A DNA stretch of 64,000 nucleotides, taken from the NCBI GenBank assembly GCA_002694685.1, contig NZMW01000004.1:430632-494631 (forward strand), written 5' to 3'. A model generated the notes under the pieces. It saw nothing but the letters and a program-made list of their open reading frames with translations. It was not told where the DNA came from and searched no databases. Shown here in pieces: positions 41,455-51,748 of the stretch. A program made the translations under genes and the position numbers. Positions within the stretch are counted from its first letter, which is position 1; each line of letters starts with the position of its first letter. Source of the DNA: Balneola sp. (GTDB lineage Bacteria; Bacteroidota; Rhodothermia; Balneolales; Balneolaceae).

Positions 41455-42261
41455 TTAAAGTTCATTCAATATAGAAACTAACCGATCCCACGATTTATTT
41501 CGTGCCATAACGTTAGGATCGTCAGAGGGTGCCTCAGGGTCATCTCCCCGGCGCATGAAAGCGTGGCCGGCGCCCTCGTAAATTTCGTATTGGTAGGTTT
41601 TGTTGAATGAATTCATCGCTTCTTCTGATGACTCAATGGTGGAATTCACGCGCTGATCGTCTCCACCGTAGAACCCATAAACCGGAACTTCAACGCTGCT
41701 GTAAGCTTCCTGATCTCCGGGGCCTGTTCCATAGAAAACGAAAGCCGCATCAATAGCATCACCGGCATTGGTAGCGAAACGAAATGACTGAGAGCCTCCC
41801 CAGCAAAATCCGGCAACAGCAAAGGTTCCATCTCCCGCCTTGATGGTTTTGGCGTATTCTAGAACGTTCATTAAATCTTTGGTAACGAAGTCAGCTTCTA
41901 ACCCATAAATAGCCTGACGAGCGGCATCAGAAGTTTCAAAGTCACTGGTTTTCTTAATGCCATCAACCGTATTCGAGATAAGATCGGGAGCTACGGCAAT
42001 AAACCCTTTTCCGGCTAGCTGGTCTGCGAAACTGCGAGCCCAGTCATTTAAGCCCCGGTTTTCATGAATTACAATAACCACAGGAGCAGGCTCAGAAGTC
42101 TCCGGGTACACTACAAAATTGTGAAGCGTTCGGTCATTTGATTCTATCGTCACCCATTCGTGATGGCGGGGAGAATCCTCGAGCTGCTGGATGGCATAAT
42201 CCTGTGCCAAAGCAGAAGCTGATATAAATAGAGTGAAAATAAAAACTAGGGCTGATTTCAT
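41455..42261 (-). CDS. Exported dienelactone hydrolase family protein
   Basis: 268 residues with a signal peptide (LVFIFTLFISASALAQ). The alpha/beta-hydrolase of this family: VIVIHENRGLNDW, FAVAGFCWGGSQS (nucleophile Cys in GFCWGG), PVYGFYGGDDQRV (Asp) and YEGAGHAFM (His). The Cys-His-Asp triad is complete. Export suggests an esterase or lactonase role outside the cytoplasm rather than aromatic breakdown. The gene stands alone. Confidence 0.88.
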   Translation of the reverse strand: MKSALVFIFTLFISASALAQDYAIQQLEDSPRHHEWVTIESNDRTLHNFVVYPETSEPAPVVIVIHENRGLNDWARSFADQLAGKGFIAVAPDLISNTVDGIKKTSDFETSDAARQAIYGLEADFVTKDLMNVLEYAKTIKAGDGTFAVAGFCWGGSQSFRFATNAGDAIDAAFVFYGTGPGDQEAYSSVEVPVYGFYGGDDQRVNSTIESSEEAMNSFNKTYQYEIYEGAGHAFMRRGDDPEAPSDDPNVMARNKSWDRLVSILNEL

Positions 42262-42313
42262 AAGATTTGGAGTTAGTTAAACTATTACTAAATCAACCTA
42301 TAAATAAAGCCTA

Positions 42314-45300
42314 TCATTTCACAAGAATCATTTTCCGGGTTTGAACATAGTCTCCGGTAACAATTCTATAGATATACATACCACTTGAAAGGTGAGAGGC
42401 ATCGAAATTTACCTTATGGTAGCCGGCTTTCATTTTTTCATTTGCTAAAGTAGCTACCTTTTGCCCAAGCAGGTTGAATACTTCCAAACGAACATCTACA
42501 GCTTCTTTTAAGCCAAAACGAATGGTTGTTGTTGGATTGAAGGGGTTGGGGTAGTTTTGACTGAGTTCAAATTCTTTTGGAATACCGGCAAGTAACTCAT
42601 TGGCAGTGCCTATGTATTTTTCTTTAACTGCAAATACAAAATCTGAAAACGATGTTAAACCCGTAACTAAGAATGTGTTTTCTACGGAATCAATGCGAAT
42701 ATTTGCCCCCAGATCTTCAATGCTTATCCATGATGAATCTTCATTTGCTCTTTTAAGCACGGTTAGATCCGAATAATTCACGGTATCTAACTCAAATCCT
42801 TCCAGGTCGAATGTTATACTATATTCAAAGTTAAGAGGATCATCGGATGCGGATTGCACCTCTGCTGACCAATAAAAATCCCCCATCAACGTGGATATGC
42901 TATCCGGAAGTTGCTGATCTTCATCTATAAACTTTTTGCTAAATGTTAAATCAAATACACTTCCGGAATTATCATTAATTATATAGAGGTATATACCTAA
43001 TGATTCCAAAATGTATCCTACGGCCCCTTTATCCACAGAAATTGTTTCAGAAGCTATAAATTCAATTTCGATCTGTTTAATTAATGAATCTGTTCCGCCT
43101 TCATTGTCTGTGACTTTAAGAAGTACATTATACGTTCCTTCTTCAGTAAATAATAAGGAGGGTTCCCTTTCTGTTGAAACGGAATCATTACCAAAATCCC
43201 AGTACCACTCACTTATGCCTCCAAATGGATCTTTATGGTCGGATGAAGAGTCAGAAAATTGCACCTGTAAACCACTGGCTGAAAGTTCTTTATCTGAGAC
43301 TCCAAAGTTTGGTATAGGAAGATCATTTACCGCTTCGACAATAATTTCAACGGTGTCTGTTGCAGCGTATCCATCTTTATCTCTCGCTGTGAGATACAAT
43401 GTTGTTGAACCGCTTGAGTCGGGGGTAGGGTATAAATAGAGTGTACTTCCCTTTAAAGTGTCTGTCAGGGCTATTCCCGTACGGCGTACATCATAGGTAA
43501 GGCTGTCATCTATAGCTATATCTTCATCAGTAAAAAGAGTATCAAGGTCTGCATACTCGAAAGAAGGAAAGTCTTCCTGCAGCGATTCGGTTTCAGGTAA
43601 TCGAAATGTACTGACCGGGAAGTCAATAGTATATGAAACTTCAAGTATCACATTGATGGATGCCGAGCTTCCATTGCCATCAGATGCCGTTAATACCAAT
43701 TCGTAGGTTGCCACATCACTTTGGCTTGGGGTTCCGGATAAGGTTAGTGAATCAGCATCGAAAGTAAGCCATTCCGGTAAACTTTCTCCCGCTTTCGTAC
43801 TCATTTCGTAGGAGAGAGAGTCACCATCTGAATCAGAAAAGAGCGATATCGGAAATTCTACATTTTTCTCAACGTCTTCTTCTGCTGTGATATAGAACGT
43901 TTCTGATGTGGCTGTTACGTCATCATTAGTGTTTATAACAGTAATGATAAATTCATCAGTGGCTGTATATTGGCCATCGCTGGCTTCAGCAACAATGGTT
44001 ACGGTACCAACGTGAAGGTTTTCGGGGGTCCCGGAAAGTGTTAAATTTTCATCATCAAACGACAGCCACTGGGGTAAGCTACTGATGCCTTTTTTATGAA
44101 CTTCGTAGATGAGATTTTTGTCATCTTCATCAAAGAATACCGAGCTGATACCCAGGGTAAATAAATCATCTTCTATGGCTGTGGTGTCAGGAATTGGGCT
44201 TACCACTTCCACCGAATCATTGACGTTGTTCACATATAGTTTAAATGAACTTGTAGCACTGTATTCACCGTCAGAGGCGGTTACTTCAATTTCAAACTGA
44301 TAGATATCTACCTGCTCTTGCCGGGCTATGCCACTGAAGGTGTTTGTTTGTGGGTCAAAATTTAGCCATTCGGGCAAATCCGTTTTCCCTTGTTCTGTTG
44401 CTGTATATGTAAACGGTTCTCCATCCGGGTCGTAAAAATTGGTGGTATCCAGAGGGAAAGAAAATGCCGAATCTTCAATCACATGTTCAGGATTTATATC
44501 ACCAAGGAGTATGATATCATCATTAATATTATTCACCTTAAGGAAAAGAGTATCTGTAACAGATGCTCCTGAAGTATCTGTAGCTGTAACAGGAATAAGA
44601 AAGTTTCCAAAGTAATTAGTGAAAACAGTTATTTTTAGCTCAGTCTCATCATTTGAATTCGTCTGAATACTGGTGCTTAGAGTATCTTCAACCGTTCCTG
44701 CCGTGTAAGTTAATTCATCAGGAGTAAACGAAGCATCTGAAGGAACAACCTGATCAACATTATAATCGGAAAAGATTGTATCCAGTTGAACAGCTACAAA
44801 TTGAGGAGAGTCTTCATCGACTGTTATGGTGTCTATTTTATTGGATAGCTGAGGTTCATAACTGATCAGTCTTCCATCATAAAAATCCCAGTCGTCATTA
44901 TTGATGATATCAACTTTTTCGTCATATCCGGCCAATGTATGTTGAATCCCGGTTGCCCTGAAATCTATATTATCCTGTAAGTCTAATGCGGACCAACCAA
45001 TGAGCAAAGAATCATAATTTGCTGTTGAAATGTTGGATTCAGAAATGAAATATCCGAATACCGTTACATTCGAAACATCCCAGCTTCCCAAATTCTGGTT
45101 GAAAGATTCCGCCTGATCAAACATGTTAGCCATGGTTTGAGCAGAACTTACATTCCAACTGCTTAGGTCTTGATTAAATGAAGCGGCGCCGGCAAACATG
45201 GTGTTAAAATTTTCGACTGAAGAAACATCCCAGCTACCGATATTCTGATTGAAAGCCCCTGCGCCAAAGAACATCTCAAACATATTTGTTACTCCGGAAA

Positions 45301-48300
45301 CATCCCATGCGCTGATGTCTACATTGAACAGATCAGCTCCTTTAAATAGTGAATTCATGGAGGTTACATTCGGAAACGACCAGTTACTGATATCGCCGTT
45401 GAAACTCGTTGCTCCGTTAAACATAGAATTTAGAGTGGTAATGGTATTAAGTGTCCAGTTTGGTATATCCTGATTAAATGCAGTCGCATTTAGAAACATC
45501 CATTTTATATCGGTGACATTACTCATATCCCATTGATCGATGGGACTGTTAAAGGCTGTATTATCTCTAAACATCCCCACCATACTTGCAGGGCCAATAT
45601 TCCAACCATTCAGGCTTTGATTGAATATGTCATTGTAAGCAAACATGTAATCCATATTGGTTACAGAGGAAACGTTCCAGCTGCTGATATCCTGGTTAAA
45701 AGCGACCGTGCCCCAAAACATCTCAGACATATTTGTCACAACTGATACATTCCAGCTACTGATATCCTGATTAAAAGCCTCGGATTCCCGGAACATGCCT
45801 TTCATATTAGTTACTGACGATACATCCCAGCTGCTGATGTCTTGATTAAAAACCTGAGCTTTCTGAAACATATAACTCATATCCGTGACGGAAGAAATAT
45901 TCCAGGAACTAATATCCTGATTGAAAGCTGAGGTGCTGTAGAACATATGGTCCATATCCTCCGCACTGGCTACATTCCAGCTTCCTATGTTCTGGTTAAA
46001 AGCATCATTATTAGCGAACATGTACCAGAACTTTGTAACGGAAGATACATCCCAACTACTGATATCCTGGTTGAATGAGTCAGCATTCTGAAACATTGAA
46101 GACATGTTGGTAACATTTGAAACATCCCAAGAACCGATATCCTGGTTAAATAATGAAGCTCCGGCGAACATTCCACTCATGCTTTTTACTGAAGAAACAT
46201 TCCAGCTACTTATGTCTTGGTTGAAAGAGGAAGCACCAGAAAACATAGAGCTAGCGAATTCTAAATTACTCATATTCCAAGTTGTAATATCTCCGTTAAA
46301 AGATTCTGCACTATGGAACATCCCAGACATATTTGTGATGGTTGACACATTCCAGTTGCTTAAATCACCGTCAAAAAGTGTTGCCCCTCTAAACATATTA
46401 TCAAGACTTGTAACCAATGTTAAGTTAGGAGCATCCGTAGCATTATAAACCATGTTTTCAGCTCCTTGGAATGCTTTTTCGAAACTCTCCCAGGGAACCC
46501 CACCCCATTGCTCAATTGACTTGAGCTGAGCCGATTGGGAATTGAGTAGTACATGTTTAGGAAAGATCCCTGAAATTTTCACAGTATATGTACCAGCTGA
46601 AGAATAAGTGTTGCTAATAATAGGGTTCACACCGGAAACAGTTTGATACTTTTCTACCGTGCCATCCCCCCAGTCGATGGTAAATTCATAATCGAAGTTT
46701 TCATCAGTTTCCATTTCCAGATAAAGATTAGAAGCAGGAATCTCCCATGTTGTGATGAAAGGTTCAGGACAAACCTTTTTATCTCCGGAAATGGTCCAGT
46801 TGTAGTTGTCAATTAAAGACTGCCTTGCGGATTCACTTTCACAGTACCAAACACCGGAGCTTCCGGTACCACCGGAAGCTGATCCAAGGGAGACATTACT
46901 TTGAAGAGAGGGTAAGCTATTCCAACCTATTAATGTTGAATCATAATTTGCCTGAGACATACCCATGTTTTCAAGCATCAAATACATATCATTTACAGAA
47001 GAGACATCCCAATTTCCTAAATTTTGATCAAAAACATCGGCCCCCCTGAACATCAAAGCCATGCTTGTTACCTCTGACACATTCCAGCTGCTAATATCTT
47101 GATTAAAGGCATCTGCAAAATAAAACATTGCAGTCATATCCGTAACCGAAGAGACATCCCAACCTCCAATGTTCTGGTTAAAGACACCGGCCCCATGAAA
47201 TGTGTAACTCATATTAGTTACAGAAGATACATCCCAACTGCTAATATCTTGATTAAAAGTATCAGCAGAATAAAACAATCTAGTCATATCCGTAACCGAA
47301 GAGACATTCCAGGCTCCTATATCTTGATTAAAAATAGTGGCATCTGCGAACATGTTTGCCATGTTGGCTACGGAGGATACATCCCAACTACTAATGTCTT
47401 GATTATAGTTACTGGCATTACTAAACATATAGCTCATGCTTTTTACTGAAGAAACATTCCAGCTACTTATGTCTTGGTTGAAAGTATGAGCTCCATAAAA
47501 CATTTTACTCATATTTATAACGTTACTGACATCCCAACTACTAATATTGCCATTAAATGCACCGGCATTCTCAAACATTTGACTCATGCTATTAGCAGAT
47601 GAAACAATCCAGCTATTTAAATTCATATTGAATGAATCATTATCCTTAAACATCCCAATGAAGTCAGAGACACTTGAAACATCCCAGGAACTGATATCCT
47701 GATTAAATGAATCTGCATTCTGAAACATATAGCTCATAAAGGTGACTGAAGAGACATCCCAGCTACTTATATCTTGATTAAAAGCAATTGCATCTGTAAA
47801 CATATATCTCATGTTGGTTACGGAAGAGACATCCCACCCAGAAATATCCTGGTTAAAGGATTTGGCTCCATAGAACATTTGCGACATATTGGTAATAGTT
47901 GATACATCCCAATTACTAATATCAGCATTCATAGATTCAGCCCCATAAAACATTGACGCTAGTGACTGAACCCCAGATAAATCAGGGGCATCAGTAGCAT
48001 TAATGGTTAGGTTTTTGGCATCCCTGAACGCATATTCTAATGAGCTCCATGAATAATCACCCCATTGTTCAATGGTTATGAGTTTCTCAGGATTTGTATT
48101 GGAAAAATAATCGATGTTCGGAAAGGCACCCGTTATTTCTACGCTATATGTACCAGCTGAGGGAAACGTTATGGTCACATCTCCTGTAAGTGATGAAAGT
48201 GAATCTTTATTACTGCTATTACCAACTTCCTCCCAGTAGATATCGTAATTATAAAACTGGCCATTGGTGTTAATAAAGATCTGTGTGTTACTGGTATTTC

Positions 48301-48415
48301 CAGGATTATCAGTCTTCCAGGTAGTAACAAAAGCGTTTTGTGCTTTTAGGTTGGTTCCAAACAGCAGTAAAAGTTGGGTGATAATGATAGTAGCAAATGT
48401 TTTATATGCAGACAT
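42314..48415 (-). CDS. Giant BspA-like surface protein with DUF285 repeats
   Basis: 2033 residues. A signal peptide (residues 1-26) is followed by a PKD-like head (27-150), 13 DUF285 repeats of 25 residues (153-477), a second head of the same kind (550-670), 18 more repeats (672-1120), cadherin/Ig-like domains of the PEWLxFD type (four or so, 1200-1640), a PKD domain (about 1720-1790, EWYWDFGNDS), and a type IX sorting domain (SQNYPNPFNPTTTIRFGL to RKMILVK). The repeat core is MFxxAxxFNQDISSWDVSSVTNM. BspA-like proteins bind host or particle surfaces. It stands alone. Confidence 0.92.
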   Translation of the reverse strand: MSAYKTFATIIITQLLLLFGTNLKAQNAFVTTWKTDNPGNTSNTQIFINTNGQFYNYDIYWEEVGNSSNKDSLSSLTGDVTITFPSAGTYSVEITGAFPNIDYFSNTNPEKLITIEQWGDYSWSSLEYAFRDAKNLTINATDAPDLSGVQSLASMFYGAESMNADISNWDVSTITNMSQMFYGAKSFNQDISGWDVSSVTNMRYMFTDAIAFNQDISSWDVSSVTFMSYMFQNADSFNQDISSWDVSSVSDFIGMFKDNDSFNMNLNSWIVSSANSMSQMFENAGAFNGNISSWDVSNVINMSKMFYGAHTFNQDISSWNVSSVKSMSYMFSNASNYNQDISSWDVSSVANMANMFADATIFNQDIGAWNVSSVTDMTRLFYSADTFNQDISSWDVSSVTNMSYTFHGAGVFNQNIGGWDVSSVTDMTAMFYFADAFNQDISSWNVSEVTSMALMFRGADVFDQNLGNWDVSSVNDMYLMLENMGMSQANYDSTLIGWNSLPSLQSNVSLGSASGGTGSSGVWYCESESARQSLIDNYNWTISGDKKVCPEPFITTWEIPASNLYLEMETDENFDYEFTIDWGDGTVEKYQTVSGVNPIISNTYSSAGTYTVKISGIFPKHVLLNSQSAQLKSIEQWGGVPWESFEKAFQGAENMVYNATDAPNLTLVTSLDNMFRGATLFDGDLSNWNVSTITNMSGMFHSAESFNGDITTWNMSNLEFASSMFSGASSFNQDISSWNVSSVKSMSGMFAGASLFNQDIGSWDVSNVTNMSSMFQNADSFNQDISSWDVSSVTKFWYMFANNDAFNQNIGSWNVASAEDMDHMFYSTSAFNQDISSWNISSVTDMSYMFQKAQVFNQDISSWDVSSVTNMKGMFRESEAFNQDISSWNVSVVTNMSEMFWGTVAFNQDISSWNVSSVTNMDYMFAYNDIFNQSLNGWNIGPASMVGMFRDNTAFNSPIDQWDMSNVTDIKWMFLNATAFNQDIPNWTLNTITTLNSMFNGATSFNGDISNWSFPNVTSMNSLFKGADLFNVDISAWDVSGVTNMFEMFFGAGAFNQNIGSWDVSSVENFNTMFAGAASFNQDLSSWNVSSAQTMANMFDQAESFNQNLGSWDVSNVTVFGYFISESNISTANYDSLLIGWSALDLQDNIDFRATGIQHTLAGYDEKVDIINNDDWDFYDGRLISYEPQLSNKIDTITVDEDSPQFVAVQLDTIFSDYNVDQVVPSDASFTPDELTYTAGTVEDTLSTSIQTNSNDETELKITVFTNYFGNFLIPVTATDTSGASVTDTLFLKVNNINDDIILLGDINPEHVIEDSAFSFPLDTTNFYDPDGEPFTYTATEQGKTDLPEWLNFDPQTNTFSGIARQEQVDIYQFEIEVTASDGEYSATSSFKLYVNNVNDSVEVVSPIPDTTAIEDDLFTLGISSVFFDEDDKNLIYEVHKKGISSLPQWLSFDDENLTLSGTPENLHVGTVTIVAEASDGQYTATDEFIITVINTNDDVTATSETFYITAEEDVEKNVEFPISLFSDSDGDSLSYEMSTKAGESLPEWLTFDADSLTLSGTPSQSDVATYELVLTASDGNGSSASINVILEVSYTIDFPVSTFRLPETESLQEDFPSFEYADLDTLFTDEDIAIDDSLTYDVRRTGIALTDTLKGSTLYLYPTPDSSGSTTLYLTARDKDGYAATDTVEIIVEAVNDLPIPNFGVSDKELSASGLQVQFSDSSSDHKDPFGGISEWYWDFGNDSVSTEREPSLLFTEEGTYNVLLKVTDNEGGTDSLIKQIEIEFIASETISVDKGAVGYILESLGIYLYIINDNSGSVFDLTFSKKFIDEDQQLPDSISTLMGDFYWSAEVQSASDDPLNFEYSITFDLEGFELDTVNYSDLTVLKRANEDSSWISIEDLGANIRIDSVENTFLVTGLTSFSDFVFAVKEKYIGTANELLAGIPKEFELSQNYPNPFNPTTTIRFGLKEAVDVRLEVFNLLGQKVATLANEKMKAGYHKVNFDASHLSSGMYIYRIVTGDYVQTRKMILVK
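45056..46402 (-). repeat. DUF285 repeat tract 2 (18 units, 75 bp period)
   Basis: Eighteen units of 25 codons, one of 24. They are preceded by a second copy of the head domain that also precedes tract 1, so the whole head-plus-tract block appears to have been duplicated. Confidence 0.85.
46985..47959 (-). repeat. DUF285 repeat tract 1 (13 units, 75 bp period)
   Basis: Thirteen consecutive 25-codon units in frame. FNQDIS/SWDVSS is nearly unchanged from unit to unit, whereas the MF-x-x-A part varies. Such repeats can recombine. Confidence 0.85.
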
Positions 48416-48901
48416 GGTATAGGTATTATGTAACTTGAAAAAAGAATGCCAAATGCATCTTGAAGAGAAGTGTTAGTAAGTAGCAAGCACGAGCTCCACT
48501 ATAGAAAATGAAGGCTGTCTTAAGATGACATTTATATCCGTCTAACCAGATTGTGATCCCAACGCCTGTCTATCAATAACCCAAATAATCAGGATGAATT
48601 GGAAATTTAGAAAGTCCCAAAAAGATTGTACCCCGAAAACCCAAACCCTTTTCGGTTGCCAATTATGTTGATATACTAAGAGCGTTATAAAACGAACCTT
48701 GCAATATTTTTGGCAGGTATTCCTAATAGATTATCAATAATTGCTTTACTTCTTGGTAAACCTTCTTTAAACAGTAAGATTGATAGGCGTATTATATGTT
48801 TGTTTTAGAGAAGAAGGAGGCTTGAAAAGCCTGATTTTTGCAAACGACCAGGTTCAGGGCATGAACATGGTTCTAATATTCGTGAACAACACTTTGATAC
48901 C
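48416..48901. other. 486-bp spacer without a gene
   Basis: It lies between the giant surface protein and the sensor kinase. No reading frame with a fair start, no RNA gene and no strong hairpin is seen. It should hold the promoter of the giant gene at its lower end. Confidence 0.5.
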
Positions 48902-50749
48902 CTAAAATTGAGGCAGGAGAGATATAGTTACTGTTACGTGATAGCCGGCTTCATCTTTTTTTGTGTCCATGCTGCCCGATTCGCCCAGCAGAGTTCGAAT
49001 GATTGTTTGCCCAAATCCTTCACCAGAAGATTCTTCTATGGCGCCGGTTCCGTTATCACTTAACAACAAAATGAGCTGGTTCTTACGCTTTTCAATATTG
49101 AGTTTCATTTGCGGATTTTGGTTGCCGAGAAAAGCATACTTGATACAGTTGGTTACAAGCTCGTTGAGTATTAACCCGATAGGAATGATTTTTTCAATAT
49201 CCATTTTCAGAGAGGGCACTTCCATGATGGTGTGCACTTCTTTCCCTTTATGAAGAGTTTGCAGCAGTATATCGATCAATTCTTTTACATAGTCCTCCAA
49301 ATCTATTTTGGATAAATACTCCTGTTTGTACAAATGTTCGTGAATCAAACCAATTGATTTAACCCGGTTTCTGGTTTGAACCAATACCTCCTGAGCGGCA
49401 TTATCTTCAATTCTCCTATGATGCATGTTTAAAATGCTGGAAATGATTTGAAGGGTGTTTTTCACCCGATGATGAATTTCGGCGGTACGCTCCGACACCT
49501 TTTTTTCCAGTACTCTATTTTGGTTTTGGATAATCGAAAGTTTTTCAGCCTGTATTTCTTCTTTCTCTCTTTTCAGGGTATTGAACCGGTCGGCAAGGGC
49601 GAGAGAAAACATAAATACTTCAATCGCGGTACCAAAATAAATCGCATTTCGGGTTACAATATTGTAGGGAAGCCAGCCATCCAGAGTCATGAAGAATAAG
49701 AGGAAACTTAGGTTAGCAAACGTCCAGCCCAGCACATAAAAGCGGGCATTTTTATGCCCTTTGAAAAGCAAATAGATTCCGGACCAAAGCAGCGACAGAT
49801 ATAGCGAAACAACCCCAATTTGATAGTAAGGAACAGCTATTACATGGGAAGGCACTCCAAGCAATGTCAAAATGGGGATTACAAAACTCAAAAATACTGT
49901 GATCACCCACACTGAAATATTTAAGTAAGGTGCCTGATTTTGCAAATCCAGGTATTTTGTGGAAAACAGGCTGGCAAAGAAATGGAAGATACTTCCCCAC
50001 AAAAAGTAGTTTTCTAACCAAAACGGGTTGTTCGAAAAAGGATAATGATTGGAAAAAGTAATCGTGATTGTCATCGTAATCAGGTAGGCAATGTAGTAAA
50101 CATAAATGCGATCTTGTGTGGCCAGGCCAAGGAAAAGATTATACAAGATCATGATGATCATTAAACCTATGTAACCGGCTGTCAAAAAATCATGTTTTTC
50201 TTTTTTCTTAACAAGGGCAGCTAATGTGCCTGCATAGAATGGCAGCTCTACGCTTAACCCGGAAGCAAAGCGAAGGTAGTAGGTTTGAGCTTTACTGGTT
50301 TGTTCATCAGCAAGCCTGAGCCAGTAAAAGTTAACAGGAAACTCTTTAGTTGTTTTTGGCCGCATAGACCCCGTTAGAACAGAGTCGACATGATTTCCGG
50401 CGCTGTCCGGCCGAAAGAAATCAAGTTGATAACTGGCATTTGCACCAGCCTCTATCCAAATTGGTTCTGTAGTTTCGTTCTGGATAGTAAACTTAAACCA
50501 GATAGCATAATCATTTGATGGAAGTGTGAATACTTGTTTATCATGGGGTTTGAATTTTTTCTGATTTTCTGATTTTAAAATCTCAGAGATTGGTAGTGAT
50601 GCACTTGAGTCGATAAGAAAGGACACATCACGGCCAATATTTATTAGTTTGCCCGGATCTGATATGGTAATGACTTCCTGACTACTGGACTGACCAACAG
50701 CAACACAAGGTATAAGTATCAGAAAAAAAAGAGCCCGAATATTCCCCAA
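48902..50749 (-). CDS. 7TMR-DISM sensor histidine kinase (HisKA_2)
   Basis: 615 residues with a signal peptide (LFFLILIPCVAVGQS). Residues about 25-180 are the extracellular 7TMR-DISMED2 domain (NDYAIWFKFTIQNETTEPIW). Seven membrane spans follow to about 385, then a coiled coil and HisKA_2 with the phosphate-accepting His in IHHRVKNTLQIISS. The ATPase has its N-box in NELVTNCIKYAF and DNGTG. It would answer an outside ligand and phosphorylate the LytTR regulator encoded 27 bp upstream. The first gene of the pair is the regulator. Confidence 0.9.
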   Translation of the reverse strand: MGNIRALFFLILIPCVAVGQSSSQEVITISDPGKLINIGRDVSFLIDSSASLPISEILKSENQKKFKPHDKQVFTLPSNDYAIWFKFTIQNETTEPIWIEAGANASYQLDFFRPDSAGNHVDSVLTGSMRPKTTKEFPVNFYWLRLADEQTSKAQTYYLRFASGLSVELPFYAGTLAALVKKKEKHDFLTAGYIGLMIIMILYNLFLGLATQDRIYVYYIAYLITMTITITFSNHYPFSNNPFWLENYFLWGSIFHFFASLFSTKYLDLQNQAPYLNISVWVITVFLSFVIPILTLLGVPSHVIAVPYYQIGVVSLYLSLLWSGIYLLFKGHKNARFYVLGWTFANLSFLLFFMTLDGWLPYNIVTRNAIYFGTAIEVFMFSLALADRFNTLKREKEEIQAEKLSIIQNQNRVLEKKVSERTAEIHHRVKNTLQIISSILNMHHRRIEDNAAQEVLVQTRNRVKSIGLIHEHLYKQEYLSKIDLEDYVKELIDILLQTLHKGKEVHTIMEVPSLKMDIEKIIPIGLILNELVTNCIKYAFLGNQNPQMKLNIEKRKNQLILLLSDNGTGAIEESSGEGFGQTIIRTLLGESGSMDTKKDEAGYHVTVTISLLPQF

Positions 50750-50776
50750 AATAGTTTGATTTATCGGTTATGCTGA

Positions 50777-51499
50777 CTATATAAAATAGTCGCTTAGATC
50801 ATTTAAATTTTCTTTATAGGCCCTGCCAATCGGAATGGCTTTAGAATCGATAAAGACATGCTTCGAATCAATTTTTGAAATGCAATTCAGATTTACTGCA
50901 TAGGAACGATGTACCCGAATAAATTTATCTTCTCCCAGGTGTTCTGAAAAATAGCTTAGGTTTTTTGCTGAAAGATGAAATTTTTCCTTTGTGTATACCT
51001 TGGTATAACTACCATCAGCTTCCAGATACAGGATCTTTTCCAGTTCAATTTTTTCAAATTTATTCCCGGTTTTTAAAAAAATGAAACCGCCAGACGAGGA
51101 AGGAACAGACTTTTTTTCTTGGTAAGTCTGTGCAAGGTGTTTATTAAAGGCTAGTTCAATGGCAATAATCAAATCTTTCTCGTCAAAAGGTTTAGTCAAA
51201 AAAGAAGATGGGGTGGTCGCGTAAGCCTTTTTGAGTGTTTCGGCATCTGAGTTGGCCGAAAGGTATACAACCGGGATGTGGTGAGAGTTGAAGTCTTTTA
51301 CAAATGAAATTCCATCTTCCTCACCTTTTAGTTTTATGTCAACTAAAATTACATCCGGCTTTTGGGAAAGGAAGAGTGAACGTGCCTTTTCTGCACTTTG
51401 TGCAACTCCCAAAACTTCCATTCCATTCTGAGTTAACACCTCTGTTAGATCCCTTGATGTGATTAGGTCATCCTCTAAAATCAAAACTTGAAGCTTCAT
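50777..51499 (-). CDS. LytTR-family response regulator
   Basis: 240 residues. The receiver domain (1-120) has the acidic pair ED at 9-10, the phosphate-accepting Asp54 (ILVDIKLKG) and K in LTKPFDE. The LytTR DNA-binding domain (135-235) runs from FIFLKTGNKFEKIEL to VNLNCISKIDSKHVFIDSKAIPIGRA. LytTR regulators bind direct repeats near promoters of surface or secretion genes. It forms a two-gene unit with the histidine kinase. Confidence 0.92.
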   Translation of the reverse strand: MKLQVLILEDDLITSRDLTEVLTQNGMEVLGVAQSAEKARSLFLSQKPDVILVDIKLKGEEDGISFVKDFNSHHIPVVYLSANSDAETLKKAYATTPSSFLTKPFDEKDLIIAIELAFNKHLAQTYQEKKSVPSSSGGFIFLKTGNKFEKIELEKILYLEADGSYTKVYTKEKFHLSAKNLSYFSEHLGEDKFIRVHRSYAVNLNCISKIDSKHVFIDSKAIPIGRAYKENLNDLSDYFI

Positions 51500-51748
51500 C
51501 TAATCCTAACTGAATTTCTGTAAGAATCAATTTTACCATTTCACGACCCTGTAAAATGTTTAAACAAATACTAATCGCTACTTTAAGATTGAGATAATCT
51601 AAGCCCGGCAGTTAAGCAAATCAAATAAGGTTTTACTTAATCAGAAATCACCACATTTGACAATTAAAACCAAAATTGCTGGTAAATTTAGTGTTAGAAT
51701 AAATCTAAACTACAGTATGAGTGTCGATTTTATGGGATTAGTTGCTGA

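Noticed and set aside
43011-43439. 142-aa plus-strand frame opposite the giant surface protein
   Set aside because: It is the reverse complement of the cadherin/PKD region, with no start signal, and is Ser/Thr-rich as expected of a shadow.
45056-47959. 75-bp periodic sequence resembling a CRISPR or satellite array
   Set aside because: The repeats are in frame with one open gene, encode the DUF285 motif, and vary in the third codon position; no spacers or cas genes are present.
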